The translations under genes were made by a program, and so were the position numbers. The notes below the pieces were generated by a model. It saw only the letters and a list, made by a program, of their open reading frames with translations, was not told the origin of the DNA and ran no database searches. DNA of 64,000 nucleotides. Origin: an uncultured Sphingomonas sp. Its GTDB lineage: Bacteria; Pseudomonadota; Alphaproteobacteria; Sphingomonadales; Sphingomonadaceae. Position 1 is the first letter of the stretch. Each line of letters begins with the position of its first letter. The stretch covers positions 1 to 64,000 of the forward strand of contig NZ_CAJXWX010000009.1 in assembly GCF_913062585.1 (NCBI RefSeq), written 5' to 3'. Positions 8,916 through 18,095 of this stretch are shown piece by piece.

Positions 8916-9144
8916 GGTGGGCATTCCTCTCCAACCGGTCGTCTCGCCGGTGTGTGTCAACTATGAGACAAGACGAGTTAAAAAACAAACCCGTTTTTCG
9001 AATAAGTGTGATCGGATAGTTGTGGGGGTAAATACCGCGTCTTGGATCAATCACATAGGGCGCCGCAATTCGGCGTGAAGGCCGGACCATGCTTGCCCAG
9101 GGCGGACATGCGGGCCACAGACCGGGCATGATGGCAGTGCTTTC

Positions 9145-9864
9145 ATGACAAATCCGCGAATCGGCGCACAGTTGGACGACCAGCCCGAATCGACGATGGC
9201 GGAGCGGCCGCATCTGGCGACCATGCCCTTTGCCCTGCGTGGTGTCGCGTTGGGGGCAGTGGCGCTGGCACTGCTGTTGCTCTTCGGACTGGCGGTGGAT
9301 CATTTTCCCTTCGCCTGGGACCGCGTCATCCTGACGGGTCTGCGCGCCCATGCGCGGTCGGAGGGCTTGCGTGCGGTGGCGGTGGACTTCACCGCCTTGG
9401 GCAGCGTGCCGGTGCTCATCCTCATGGTGGCAGGGGCGGCGCTGTTGCTGCTCGCACGCGGATGGTGGCTGACCGCGATCGCGACCGTGGCGGCGGGGAT
9501 CAGCGGTGGGGCGGTCGTCACGCTGGTAAAGCACACCGTGGCGCGAGCGCGGCCCGATCTGGTGCCGCATTGGGTGGACGTGCACAATGCCAGCTTTCCC
9601 AGCGGCCATGCGGCGGGCAGTGCGATGGTCTATATGACGCTGGCGGCGCTCGCGACCCAGGCGACGCGGCATCGGCGACTGCGGCACATGATCGTCGCGC
9701 TCGCGGTGTTCCTGGTCGGCGCGATCGGGGTCAGCCGCGTCTATCTGGGCGTGCACTGGCCGTCCGACGTGGCGGCGGGCTGGTGTTTCGGCACGCTTTG
9801 GGCGCTCGGCTGGTGGTGGGCGACGGCGGCCGCCCGCGTCTCATGGGCGGCTGCGCGCCAGTAA
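9145..9864 (+). CDS. PAP2 superfamily phosphatase
   Basis: This is an integral membrane lipid phosphatase of the type that acts on phosphatidylglycerophosphate or undecaprenyl pyrophosphate. All three PAP2 signature motifs are present in order: KHTVARARP (KX6RP), FPSGHA (PSGH) and SRVYLGVHWPSD (SRX5HX3D). About five to six hydrophobic helices surround them. The length of 239 residues is normal. The first ATG lacks a clear ribosome binding site, and ATG 9196 (MAERPHL) is an alternative start. Its last 24 bases overlap the end of the convergent CitE-like gene. Confidence 0.9.
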   Translation: MTNPRIGAQLDDQPESTMAERPHLATMPFALRGVALGAVALALLLLFGLAVDHFPFAWDRVILTGLRAHARSEGLRAVAVDFTALGSVPVLILMVAGAALLLLARGWWLTAIATVAAGISGGAVVTLVKHTVARARPDLVPHWVDVHNASFPSGHAAGSAMVYMTLAALATQATRHRRLRHMIVALAVFLVGAIGVSRVYLGVHWPSDVAAGWCFGTLWALGWWWATAAARVSWAAARQ

Positions 9865-10680
9865 TGCTCGCGCCGCCTTCAGGTGCGGCGCATCGACCAT
9901 CTTGCCGTCGAGCTGCAATGCGCCGGCACCGGGATGGGCCTCGAACAGGTCGACGATCGCCTGCGCCCGCGTAACGTCCTGGTCGGAGGGGGTGAAGGCG
10001 GCGTTGATGACGGGAACCTGCGCCGGGTGGATCGCCATCATGCCGGTAAAGCCGTCGCGATGGCCCCGCGCGGCATAGGCGGCGAGCCCATCGAGATTGC
10101 GGAAGTCGGGATAGACCGTCTCGATCGCCGCCACCCCGGCCGAATGGGCGCCGAATAGCGTCAGCGAGCGGGCAAGCTGATAGGGTGCGGTATAGCTGCC
10201 ATCCGCCTCGCGCGCGGTGGTTGCGCCGATCGCGGCGGGCAGGTCTTCCGCGCCCCAGGTCAGGCCCGCCAGCGGCAAGGCGGACCCGGCATAGTCGCCC
10301 AGCCGGAACAGGGCGGCGGGCGTCTCAGTCGCGATCGGCAGGATCGGGATATGCGCGACCCCGCGTGCCGCCAGTGCGTGCAGGCTGACCAGCCCCTCGG
10401 CCTTGGGCAGGACGATGCCGTCGGGGCGCGCGGGCAGGATCGCGGCCAGATCGTCCGCCGCCATCGGTCCGTCCACGGGATTGATCCGCACGAACAGCCG
10501 CACATCGCCCCGGTCGGCCTCGGCCAGGAACCGCGCCACCGCTTCGCGCGCGCGCGGCTTGGCGTCGGGGGCGACCGCATCCTCCAGGTCGAGGATCAGC
10601 GCGTCCGCGCCCACTCCCATCGCCTTGGCCATGCGATCGGGCCGATCACCGGGCACGAAGAGGAGCGAGCGCAGCCGCAC
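9841..10680 (-). CDS. HpcH/HpaI aldolase / CitE-like CoA-ester lyase
   Basis: This is a 279-residue TIM-barrel enzyme of the CitE/malyl-CoA lyase family, expected to cleave or hydrolyse a CoA thioester such as citramalyl-CoA or malyl-CoA. The N-terminal RSLLFVPGDRPDRM, the metal-site segment ALILDLEDAV, the substrate Arg in FVRINP and the acidic GAEDL loop are typical. The start is GTG 10680. Its coding region begins six bases after the stop of galE on the same strand, so the two are probably co-transcribed. The exact substrate cannot be read from the sequence. Confidence 0.85.
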   Translation of the reverse strand: MRLRSLLFVPGDRPDRMAKAMGVGADALILDLEDAVAPDAKPRAREAVARFLAEADRGDVRLFVRINPVDGPMAADDLAAILPARPDGIVLPKAEGLVSLHALAARGVAHIPILPIATETPAALFRLGDYAGSALPLAGLTWGAEDLPAAIGATTAREADGSYTAPYQLARSLTLFGAHSAGVAAIETVYPDFRNLDGLAAYAARGHRDGFTGMMAIHPAQVPVINAAFTPSDQDVTRAQAIVDLFEAHPGAGALQLDGKMVDAPHLKAARALLARSRP

Positions 10681-10686
10681 CGGCGT

Positions 10687-11691
10687 TTAGCGCCCCATCT
10701 CGGCCAGCTTGCGCTCCCAGGCCAGCGCGTCGCGGACGATGCCTTCCAGATCGTCACGCTCGGGCCGCCAGGGCAGGGTGGCCAGGATCGCGCCATTGTC
10801 GGCGACCAGCTCGGCGGGGTCGCCCGCGCGGCGGCCTTCCATCCGGCGCTCGATCTTCAGGTTGGTCACCCGGTCGACCGCGTCCAGCACTTCGAGGACC
10901 GAGAAGCCACGGCCATATCCGCAGTTGAGCGTATGGCTTTCGCCCGGCCGCTCGATAAGCAATTCCAGCGCGGCGACATGCGCGGCGGCGAGGTCCGAGA
11001 CATGGATATAGTCGCGCACGCCGGTGCCGTCGCGCGTGGCGAAGTCGGTGCCATAGACGCCGACCGCCTCCCGCTTGCCGATCGCCGCCTCGACCGCGAT
11101 CTTGATCAGGTGGGTCGCGCCGACCGTCGACTGGCCCGAGCGGCCCTGCGGGTCGGCACCGGCGACGTTGAAATAGCGCAGCGCGCAATAGTTCATCGGA
11201 TGCGCGGCCGCGACGTCCTTCAGCATGATCTCGGTCATCAGCTTGGACATGCCGTACGGGTTGATCGGCGCCTTGGGATCGCTTTCCTTGATCGGCACGC
11301 GCTCGGGCGTGCCATAGGTGGCGGCGGTCGAGGAGAAGATGAAGTGCGCGACGCCCTCGGCCACTGCGCTTTCCATCAGCGAACGGCTGGCGGCGGTGTT
11401 GTTGCGATAATATTTGAGCGGGTCGCTGACCGACTCGGGCACGATGATCGAGCCCGCAAAATGCATGATCGCGCGGACCCGGTGCCCGCGGATCGCGGCG
11501 CGGACCGCGTCCTCGTCGGCGACATTGGCGACCACCAGAGAAGCGCGGGGATCGACCGCCCAGTCGAAGCCGGTGACCAGATTGTCGAGCACCACGACTT
11601 CATAGCCCGCATCCAGCAGCGCTAGCACCGCATGGCTGCCGATATAGCCGGCGCCGCCCGTCACCATCACCTTGCCGTCGATCGTCGCCAT
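10687..11691 (-). CDS. galE: UDP-glucose 4-epimerase
   Basis: This interconverts UDP-glucose and UDP-galactose for surface polysaccharide and galactose metabolism. It is an extended short-chain dehydrogenase of 334 residues, with the NAD-binding GGAGYIGSH at residues 12-20, catalytic Ser in FSSTAATYG, and the YxxxK pair in NPYGMSKLM. The C-terminal substrate domain ends normally. It is transcribed away from msrA across an 80 base gap and is followed immediately by the CitE-like gene. Confidence 0.92.
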   Translation of the reverse strand: MATIDGKVMVTGGAGYIGSHAVLALLDAGYEVVVLDNLVTGFDWAVDPRASLVVANVADEDAVRAAIRGHRVRAIMHFAGSIIVPESVSDPLKYYRNNTAASRSLMESAVAEGVAHFIFSSTAATYGTPERVPIKESDPKAPINPYGMSKLMTEIMLKDVAAAHPMNYCALRYFNVAGADPQGRSGQSTVGATHLIKIAVEAAIGKREAVGVYGTDFATRDGTGVRDYIHVSDLAAAHVAALELLIERPGESHTLNCGYGRGFSVLEVLDAVDRVTNLKIERRMEGRRAGDPAELVADNGAILATLPWRPERDDLEGIVRDALAWERKLAEMGR

Positions 11692-11771
11692 CGTTTTTTG
11701 TCCCGAGCCCTTGGATTGCCGTCGCCTAGCGTCTTCCTATCTAAGCACACAAGACTGCAAGGAGATTTCGC

Positions 11772-12311
11772 GTGACGGACTATGTGACACTGGCGGGCGG
11801 TTGTTTCTGGTGCACCGAGGCGGTGTTCAAGGACGTGATCGGGGTCGAATCGGTCGAAAGCGGCTATATCGGCGGCACCGTGCCCAACCCGACCTACAAG
11901 CAGGTGTGCGGCGGCGATACCGGCCATGCGGAGGCGATCCGCATCGGTTTCGATCCCGCACAGCTGGCGCTGGACGACCTGCTCGACATCTATTTCGCGA
12001 CGCATGATCCGACGCAGCTCAACCGGCAGGGCAATGACGTGGGCACGCAATATCGCTCGGCGATGTTCCCGGCCGACGCGGCGCAGGAGGCCGCGATGAA
12101 CGCGGCGAAAGCGCGCGCCCAGGCGGGATCCGACAAGCCGATCGTCACCACCATCGAGCCGATGGCGGAATGGTATCCGGCCGAGGATTATCACCAGGAT
12201 TATTGGGAAACCTCGGGCCGGTCGAACCCCTATTGCATGGCGGTGATCCCGCCCAAGCTGCAGAAGCTGCGCAAGAGCTTCGCCGCCCGGTCGAAGGCGG
12301 TGACGGCGTAA
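11772..12311 (+). CDS. msrA: Peptide-methionine (S)-S-oxide reductase
   Basis: This repairs oxidised methionine of the S epimer in proteins. The catalytic signature GGCFWCTE is at the N-terminus (Cys11, with Cys14 nearby), and further cysteines at KQVCGG and NPYCMAV could act in recycling. YHQDYWE near the C-terminus belongs to the family pattern. The start is GTG 11772, decided by the AAGGAG ribosome binding site eight bases upstream. The length of 179 residues is normal. It is divergent from galE. Confidence 0.94.
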   Translation: MTDYVTLAGGCFWCTEAVFKDVIGVESVESGYIGGTVPNPTYKQVCGGDTGHAEAIRIGFDPAQLALDDLLDIYFATHDPTQLNRQGNDVGTQYRSAMFPADAAQEAAMNAAKARAQAGSDKPIVTTIEPMAEWYPAEDYHQDYWETSGRSNPYCMAVIPPKLQKLRKSFAARSKAVTA

Positions 12312-12406
12312 TTTGTGTCGGGGCGGGGTCGGGGCGCACGCTTCGACCTCGCTCGATGATGGCGAGGGGACGGGTATGGAGCCTCATTCCCGGTCGACGC
12401 CGAATT

Positions 12407-12493
12407 CCGTTCAGCCTGAGCGAAGTCGAAGGCCACGCTTCAACCTTGCCCCAAAACCCCCTCTTGGCCTTCGACTTCGCTCAGGCTGAACGG
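12407..12493. repeat. Palindromic intergenic element (29 bp arms)
   Basis: Arms at 12407-12435 and 12465-12493 are perfect inverted copies with a 29 base spacer. The arm contains the core TTCAGCCTGAGCGAAGTCGA. A related copy lies at 59070-59196. It sits between msrA and the convergent Sua5-type gene, so it may act as a transcript-end structure as well as a dispersed repeat. Confidence 0.85.
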
Positions 12494-12543
12494 CGGTGGG
12501 GCATGGACCTTTGTCGACGTTACGACCCCGAGCCACCTGAACC

Positions 12544-13479
12544 TTACCGCGTCGCGGCCCGCCGCAACCGGTCGTTGATCGCCTCGCCGATCCCCTCGTT
12601 CGGGATCGGGGCGACGGCGAGGCGGGGCCGGTCGCTCGCATCCGCGCGGTGGAGCGCGTCGAACAGCCGGGCCGCCGCCTCCACCGGATCGCCGCTGGCC
12701 GACAGCGTGTCCTGCCCCGCCACCGCCCCGAAACCGATCAGCCACTCGTCCGGCTCGGCCGCCGTCACGACGAGCCGCAGGGCTTTGCGCGGCGCATAAT
12801 GGCTGGCGAGCTGGCCTGGCGCGGTCACGATCGCGGGGGCTTCGGGGCCCTGCTCGACATCGCCCAGCACCGCCGCCAGCATCGCCGCCGTCACCGGGCC
12901 GGGGCGCAGGATGGTGCGGCCTGCGACGATGGTCGATTCCAGCCCGGCCTCGGTCGCGCCGTCGTCCAGGATCGGAATGGCGGGGCCCAGGCTGGCGCGG
13001 ACATGGGCGGCACGGGTCGGGCTGATCCCGCCGCTGGCATTGGCGGACGGCGCGGCGAGAGGGCGGCCGCTCGCCGCGAGCAGGGCTTGCATCGCGCGGT
13101 GGCGCGGCACCCGGATCGCGACCGTGTCCAGCCCCGCCGTCACCAGCGCGGCGACGCCCGACCCGGGCTTGATGGGGCGGACCAGCGTCAGCGGGCCGGG
13201 CCAGAACGCCTCGGCCAGCGCCAGCGCCTCGGCATCGAACGTGGCCAGCGCCTGCGCCGCCGCGAGATCGGGGACATGGACGATCAGCGGGTTGAAGGAC
13301 GGCCGCCCCTTGGCCGCATAGATGCGTGCGACCGCCGCGGCATCGGTGGCGTCGGCGGCCAGGCCATAGACCGTCTCGGTCGGCACCGCGACGATGCCGC
13401 CGTCCGCGATGACCCGTGCGGCGGCACGGACGGCGGCGTCGGAAAAGGGCAGGGTCGGATCGTCGGCGGGAAAGCTCAT
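12544..13479 (-). CDS. tsaC: L-threonylcarbamoyladenylate synthase, Sua5 type
   Basis: This makes threonylcarbamoyl-AMP, the first step of the t6A37 modification of ANN-decoding tRNAs. The YrdC-like domain (residues 15-205) shows PTETVYGLAADA, the KGRPSFNPL nucleotide-site motif and PSANASGGISPT. A linker and a Sua5-type C-terminal domain follow (about 235-311), which explains the length of 311 residues against about 190 for the short TsaC/YrdC form. The start is ATG 13479. It is divergent from nat. Confidence 0.9.
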   Translation of the reverse strand: MSFPADDPTLPFSDAAVRAAARVIADGGIVAVPTETVYGLAADATDAAAVARIYAAKGRPSFNPLIVHVPDLAAAQALATFDAEALALAEAFWPGPLTLVRPIKPGSGVAALVTAGLDTVAIRVPRHRAMQALLAASGRPLAAPSANASGGISPTRAAHVRASLGPAIPILDDGATEAGLESTIVAGRTILRPGPVTAAMLAAVLGDVEQGPEAPAIVTAPGQLASHYAPRKALRLVVTAAEPDEWLIGFGAVAGQDTLSASGDPVEAAARLFDALHRADASDRPRLAVAPIPNEGIGEAINDRLRRAATR

Positions 13480-13571
13480 CGGGCGCGGCTATATCCGCTC
13501 GGGCCGCGCGCGATAAGGGGCGGGATGCTCGCCCCTTCGACAATCGCGATCGGGCATCCTATCTGCGCGGG

Positions 13572-14390
13572 ATGTTCGATCTCGATTCCTATCTCGCCCG
13601 TATCGCCCTGCCGTCGCGCGTGACCGTCGATGCCGACGGGTTGGCGCGGCTGCAATGGGCGCATCGCCAGGCCATTCCGTTCGAAAATCTCGATGTCCGG
13701 CTCGGCCGTCCCATCGCCATCGACAGCGCAAGCGTCTCCGCCAAGCTGGTGACGGCCAAGCGCGGCGGCTATTGTTTCGAGCAGAACCGGCTGCTCCTCG
13801 ACGCGCTGGCGGCGCATGGCTTTGCCGCCCGCCCGATCCTAGGCCGCGTCTGGCTGCGCGCCACCGACGTGCCGCCGCTGACGCATACGCTCAGCGTGGT
13901 CCATATCGACGGACAGGACTGGGTCGCCGATGCCGGGTTCGGGGGCAGCTATTCGCCGCCCATGCCGCTGGTCGACGGAGCCGAGGCGACCGCGCCCGAC
14001 GGCGCGCGCTTCCGCCTGGTCCGCGACGTCCAGCACGGATGGATGCTGCTGCGCCACGGCCATCCGGGGCTGACCGACGGTCGCTCGACGGGCGAGGGGT
14101 GGGAGCCGCAATACAGCTTCACCATCGACCATGTCTGGGACGCGGATCTGGCGATGGGCAATCATTGGACCTCGACCGCCGAGGAAAGCCGGTTCCGCCA
14201 GGCGACGATCGCCAGCATCATCCTGCCGCGCGGCTTCGCCACGTTGACCGATCGTCATTATCGCCGGCGCGTCGCAGAGGACGAAACCGCCGCGACCATT
14301 GCCGACCCGCGCGTTTATCGGATGCGCATGAGCCTGATGTTCGGCATCGACCTGACGCCCGAGGAAACCGCGACGCTGTTTGCGGCCTGA
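13572..14390 (+). CDS. nat: Arylamine N-acetyltransferase
   Basis: This transfers acetyl groups from acetyl-CoA to arylamines, arylhydrazines or related amines. The Cys-His-Asp catalytic triad is visible as Cys68 (RGGYCFEQN), His105 (LTHTLS) and Asp120 (VADAGFGG). IPFENLDV near the N-terminus is a family hallmark. The length of 272 residues is usual. The frame is open further upstream, but ATG 13572 (MFDLDSYLARI) aligns with the family start. Confidence 0.93.
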   Translation: MFDLDSYLARIALPSRVTVDADGLARLQWAHRQAIPFENLDVRLGRPIAIDSASVSAKLVTAKRGGYCFEQNRLLLDALAAHGFAARPILGRVWLRATDVPPLTHTLSVVHIDGQDWVADAGFGGSYSPPMPLVDGAEATAPDGARFRLVRDVQHGWMLLRHGHPGLTDGRSTGEGWEPQYSFTIDHVWDADLAMGNHWTSTAEESRFRQATIASIILPRGFATLTDRHYRRRVAEDETAATIADPRVYRMRMSLMFGIDLTPEETATLFAA

Positions 14391-14877
14391 TCCTGCAGGA
14401 CGGGTGAGACGCCGGGCGGTCAGCAGCCCGGCGCCGCAAACCCTGTGTCCCCATCGACGCCACTTTGTTCATCCTGTCCGGCACCGCGTGTTGAGCGATG
14501 CCCGGCATGGTGGCAGCCGTCAAAAAATGCCCATACGTCATTTTTCATGGGCGAGTGCATTTCTGTAAGTGATTGAAAACCCCTCATTCGACCGCGTCAT
14601 TGGTCTGACCGATCACGGAAATCGCCATTTCCGTCACTATGGCGATTATATTTAAGCCGGATTTTACCATTCATGGCTAAACCCACAGATGAATGTGGGG
14701 GAATGACACATGACTCGAGAAATTCGGTCGTCTGTTCCGGGTGGGGGCAGGACGCGACAACCATCACGGCGATGACGTAATCGGCATTCGCCAGCCGATC
14801 CTGACTATTTCCATAATGTGATCCCGTCGCGGGGGATGATCCCGCGCGCTCATTACTTTCATTCAAAGGAAGAAACC
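14391..14877. other. 487 base leader of the chemosensory cluster
   Basis: No gene is supported here. The stretch contains a GC hairpin just after nat (GCCGGGC/GCCCGGC around 14414-14435), an AT-richer segment (about 14520-14720) and the ribosome binding site AAAGGAAG of the STAS gene at its right end. It must hold the main promoter of the che operon, but no confident -35/-10 pair was identified. Confidence 0.5.
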
Positions 14878-15192
14878 ATGTCGATCACCACGGTGATGGC
14901 AAGCGAGAACCTGTGCCTGCCGAATATCGGCGTGCTTGCCGAAGAATTGTCCGCCGCGATCGCGCCGGGCGCGACGGTTCGTCTCGACCTGTCCGACGTC
15001 GCCGCGCCCGATCTCAGCGTGATCCAGCTCGTCCAGTCGGCCCGTGTCAGCGCGGCCGAGGCGCCCTGCGACTTCGCGCTGACGGCGCCCGTCGGCGACG
15101 GCTTCCGCACCCTTCTCGAACGGGCGGGCTTCCTGCCCGCCGCAACCCCCGACCACGCCCAATTCTGGTTCCACGGAGACACCGTCCAATGA
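14878..15192 (+). CDS. STAS domain protein of the chemosensory operon
   Basis: This is a 104-residue single-domain STAS (anti-sigma-antagonist-like) protein. The central segment DVAAPDLSVIQLVQSARV fits the phospho-acceptor loop and following helix of STAS domains, with the Ser in DLS as a candidate site, although the classical D-S-S-G pattern is not kept. The start ATG 14878 follows AAAGGAAG. Its stop overlaps the cheY start (ATGA). STAS genes are found at the head of some alphaproteobacterial che operons. A signalling or scaffold role is inferred, not shown. Confidence 0.75.
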   Translation: MSITTVMASENLCLPNIGVLAEELSAAIAPGATVRLDLSDVAAPDLSVIQLVQSARVSAAEAPCDFALTAPVGDGFRTLLERAGFLPAATPDHAQFWFHGDTVQ

Positions 15193-15557
15193 GCGCTTCC
15201 ATCCTTACCGTCGACGACAGCGCCTCCTTGCGCATGGCGATCCGCATCGCGCTGACCGGCGCGGGCTATGCGGTGACCGAGGCCGCCGATGGCGTCGAGG
15301 GCCTCGCCAAGGCGACCGCGACCCGGTTCGACCTGATCGTCACCGATCTCAACATGCCCAATATGGACGGGTTGCAGATGATCCGCGCGCTGCGCGAACA
15401 GCCCGCCCAGGCGGGCGTGCCGATCATCTTCCTGACCACCGAATCCGATGACGCGATGAAGGCGCAGGCCAAGGCGGCCGGCGCCACCGGCTGGCTGGTC
15501 AAGCCGTTCCAGCCCGAACAGCTGATCCGCGTCGCGAAGAAGGTCCTGGCGCGATGA
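15189..15557 (+). CDS. cheY: Chemotaxis response regulator
   Basis: This is a single receiver domain of 122 residues. The acidic pair is Asp9/Asp10, the phosphorylated Asp53 lies in IVTDLNMPNMDG, the conserved Thr/Ser position is in FLTTES, and the switch Lys is in WLVKPFQP. It is the likely output or phosphate-sink partner of the CheA encoded next. It overlaps the STAS gene and cheA by four bases on each side, which implies translational coupling. Confidence 0.93.
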   Translation: MSASILTVDDSASLRMAIRIALTGAGYAVTEAADGVEGLAKATATRFDLIVTDLNMPNMDGLQMIRALREQPAQAGVPIIFLTTESDDAMKAQAKAAGATGWLVKPFQPEQLIRVAKKVLAR

Positions 15558-17542
15558 GCGGCGAGGATCCGACAGCCGCCTTTCGGATCGAGGCGGGCGA
15601 GCTTCTGGAGCAGGTCGAACAGGGGCTGCTCGATCTGGGCCATCGCCTGGACGATATGAGCCTGGTCAACGCGGTGTTCCGCGGCCTTCACACGCTGAAG
15701 GGCTCGGGCGCGATGTTCGGCTTCGACAAGCTGGCGGCCTTCACCCATCACTGCGAAAGCGCATTCGACCGTGTCCGCAAGGGCGACGTGCCGGCGACCG
15801 CCGACCTGGTGTCGGTGATCCTGTCGGCGGGCGATCACATGCGCGCGCTGGTCGAGGGCGATGCGCCCGAGGCCGAGGGGCAGGCGATCCTGGCGAAGCT
15901 GGCGGCGGCGGTCGATGCCGCGGCCGGCGGCTCGGGCGGCGGCGTTCCCGCGCCCGTGAAGGCGCTGGCGAAGCAGGGCTGGACCCTGTCCTTCCGCCTG
16001 CCGCCCGATGCCATGGCGCACGGCACCAACCCGCTGGCGTTGCTCGACGAGCTGCGCGAGCTGGGCGAGGCGACCATCATTGCCCGGGTCGACGAGATCC
16101 CGGCGCTGGTGGCGCTGAACCCCAGCCATTGCGTCGTCGGCTGGGACTGCACGCTGATCGGCGACATTTCGCGCGAGGCGATCGAGGACGTGTTCCTGTT
16201 CGTCATGGACGATATGGAGATCACCATCACCCCGCTGGCGGTCGAAGAGGCCGAGGCGGCGGACATGGTGGTGGACACGCCCGAGGCCGCGCCGGTCGAA
16301 GTATCGGCGGCTGCGAACGTCGCCGCGAACGATGCAGCCCCGCGTGCCACGACCGCCAACCGGTCGCAGGGCGAGCATGTCCGCGTGCCCGCCGAGCGGC
16401 TGGACGAGCTGATGGACCGGGTCGGCGAACTCGTCATCGCACAGAGCCGCCTGTCGCAGCTGGCGGGCCATGGCCAGGACCTCAGCCTGCGCTCCGTCTC
16501 GGAAGAGATCGAGCGGCTGGCGGGCGAGATGCGCGACACGATGATGATCCTGCGCATGGTGCCGGTCTCGACGCTGTTCGGCCGCTTCCGTCGCCTGATC
16601 CACGACCTGGCGATCGAAACCGGCAAGACCATCGAACTGGTCACCGAGGGCGAGAGCACCGAGGTCGACAAGACGGTCATCGAGCGCCTGTTCGATCCGC
16701 TGGTCCATATCATCCGCAACTCCTGCGACCATGGCCTGGAAAAGCCCGAGGACCGCGTGGCGGCGGGCAAGTCGGCCAGCGGCCTCATTCGCCTCAGCGC
16801 GCATCAGGCGGGCGGCGAGGTGCTGATCACCATCACCGACGACGGACGCGGCATCGATGTCGACCGGGTCCGCGCCAAGGCGGAGGCCAATGGCCTGCTC
16901 CAGCCGGGCCAGGCGGTCAGCGAAGACGAATTGCTGGGCCTGATCTTCCATCCCGGCTTCTCGACGGCGGCGCAGGTGACGAACCTGTCCGGGCGCGGCG
17001 TCGGCATGGATGTGGTCAAGCGCACGATCGAAAGCCTGCGCGGCTCGATCGATGTGAAGAGCACGCCCGGCCAGGGTTCGACCATCACGCTGCGCATCCC
17101 GCTGACGCTGGCGATCATCGAGGGGCTGCTCGTCCGGGTGGGCGAGGGGCGCTATGTCATCCCGCTCGCGGCGGTCGAGGAATGCCTGGAGCTGTCGCTG
17201 GAGGAGGATCTGCGGTCGCGCGGTCGCAGCATCATCACGCTACGCGAACGACTGGTGCCCTTCCTGCGCCTGCGCGACCTGTTCGCCACCGGGACCAAGC
17301 CCGACACCTATCAGAAGATCGTCGTGGTCGGCACCGGGGCGGAACGCGTCGGCCTGGTCGTCGACCAGATCGTCGGCAACCACCAGACGGTGATCAAGGC
17401 GATGTCGCCCTTGCACCGCAATGTCGCCGCCTTTGCGGGCGCGACCATCCTGGGCGACGGTTCGGTCGCCCTGATCCTCGACATCGCCCAGCTCATCGCG
17501 ATGAGCCAGCCCAGGGAGGAGCGGCGTCTCGCCGCTGGATAA
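15554..17542 (+). CDS. cheA: Chemotaxis histidine kinase
   Basis: This 662-residue sensor kinase passes phosphate to CheY and CheB. The HPt domain (1-105) carries the phospho-accepting His46 in LHTLKGSGAMFG. A linker with a P2-like region follows (about 135-240), then the dimerisation segment (about 275-330, starting VPAERLDELMDRVGELVIAQ). The ATPase domain has the N box (IRNSCDHGLEKPEDR), G1 (DDGRGIDVD) and G2 (GRGVGMDVV). The protein ends with a CheW-like domain (about 515-650). All catalytic boxes are intact. Confidence 0.95.
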   Translation: MSGEDPTAAFRIEAGELLEQVEQGLLDLGHRLDDMSLVNAVFRGLHTLKGSGAMFGFDKLAAFTHHCESAFDRVRKGDVPATADLVSVILSAGDHMRALVEGDAPEAEGQAILAKLAAAVDAAAGGSGGGVPAPVKALAKQGWTLSFRLPPDAMAHGTNPLALLDELRELGEATIIARVDEIPALVALNPSHCVVGWDCTLIGDISREAIEDVFLFVMDDMEITITPLAVEEAEAADMVVDTPEAAPVEVSAAANVAANDAAPRATTANRSQGEHVRVPAERLDELMDRVGELVIAQSRLSQLAGHGQDLSLRSVSEEIERLAGEMRDTMMILRMVPVSTLFGRFRRLIHDLAIETGKTIELVTEGESTEVDKTVIERLFDPLVHIIRNSCDHGLEKPEDRVAAGKSASGLIRLSAHQAGGEVLITITDDGRGIDVDRVRAKAEANGLLQPGQAVSEDELLGLIFHPGFSTAAQVTNLSGRGVGMDVVKRTIESLRGSIDVKSTPGQGSTITLRIPLTLAIIEGLLVRVGEGRYVIPLAAVEECLELSLEEDLRSRGRSIITLRERLVPFLRLRDLFATGTKPDTYQKIVVVGTGAERVGLVVDQIVGNHQTVIKAMSPLHRNVAAFAGATILGDGSVALILDIAQLIAMSQPREERRLAAG

Positions 17543-17546
17543 GCCC

Positions 17547-18050
17547 ATGCCATATCGCAAGATCGCCAACTGGACGCCCGAAGATGGCCTGGAGGTTCTG
17601 ACCTTCGGCCTGGGGTCCGAAACCTTCGCCCTGGAAGCGGGCATCGTCCGCGAAATCCTGGACATGATGCCGATCACCATGGTGCCGGGCGCCGACCCGA
17701 TGGCCGCGTCGGTCATCAACTTCCGGGGGCGTATCGTGCCGCTCGCCGACCTGCGCGGGCCGTTCGGGATGGATGCCCATGCCATCACCGCCGACAGCCG
17801 GATCATCGTGATCGAGCTGGACCTGGACGGCACGCCCGTCCTGATCGGCCTGACCGCCGACCGCGTCAACGAGGTGACGGTGCTGGCTGCGCTCGACGCC
17901 GAGGAGGCGCCCGTGATCGGCATACGCTGGCCGCGCGATCATGTCCGCTGCCTGGTCCGGCGCGAAGGCGACGTCGTCGTCCTGCCCGACCTGCCCTCGC
18001 TGTTCGAGCGTCTGACCGCGCGCGCGGCCGAGCCGGTCAGCCTTCACTGA
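17547..18050 (+). CDS. cheW: CheW coupling protein (first copy)
   Basis: This is a 167-residue CheW domain protein linking receptors to CheA. The motifs FALEAGIVREILDM and VINFRGRIVPLADLR are standard. It is clearly divergent from the two other CheW proteins of the cluster (22095 and 26438), which are nearly identical to each other. This copy follows cheA by four bases and is the likely core adaptor. Confidence 0.9.
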   Translation: MPYRKIANWTPEDGLEVLTFGLGSETFALEAGIVREILDMMPITMVPGADPMAASVINFRGRIVPLADLRGPFGMDAHAITADSRIIVIELDLDGTPVLIGLTADRVNEVTVLAALDAEEAPVIGIRWPRDHVRCLVRREGDVVVLPDLPSLFERLTARAAEPVSLH

Positions 18051-18095
18051 TTTCGACCCAACTCTCATTCTTATTTTTGCGGGGGAATTCAACAC

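Noticed and set aside
8499..9078. Overlapping + strand frames of 155 and 189 residues
   Set aside because: Composition is not protein-like, there is no ribosome binding site, and they are antisense to the better supported small gene at 8790-8915.
14597..14866. 89-residue open frame on the - strand before the che cluster
   Set aside because: It has no recognisable features and would run against the promoter region of the che operon.
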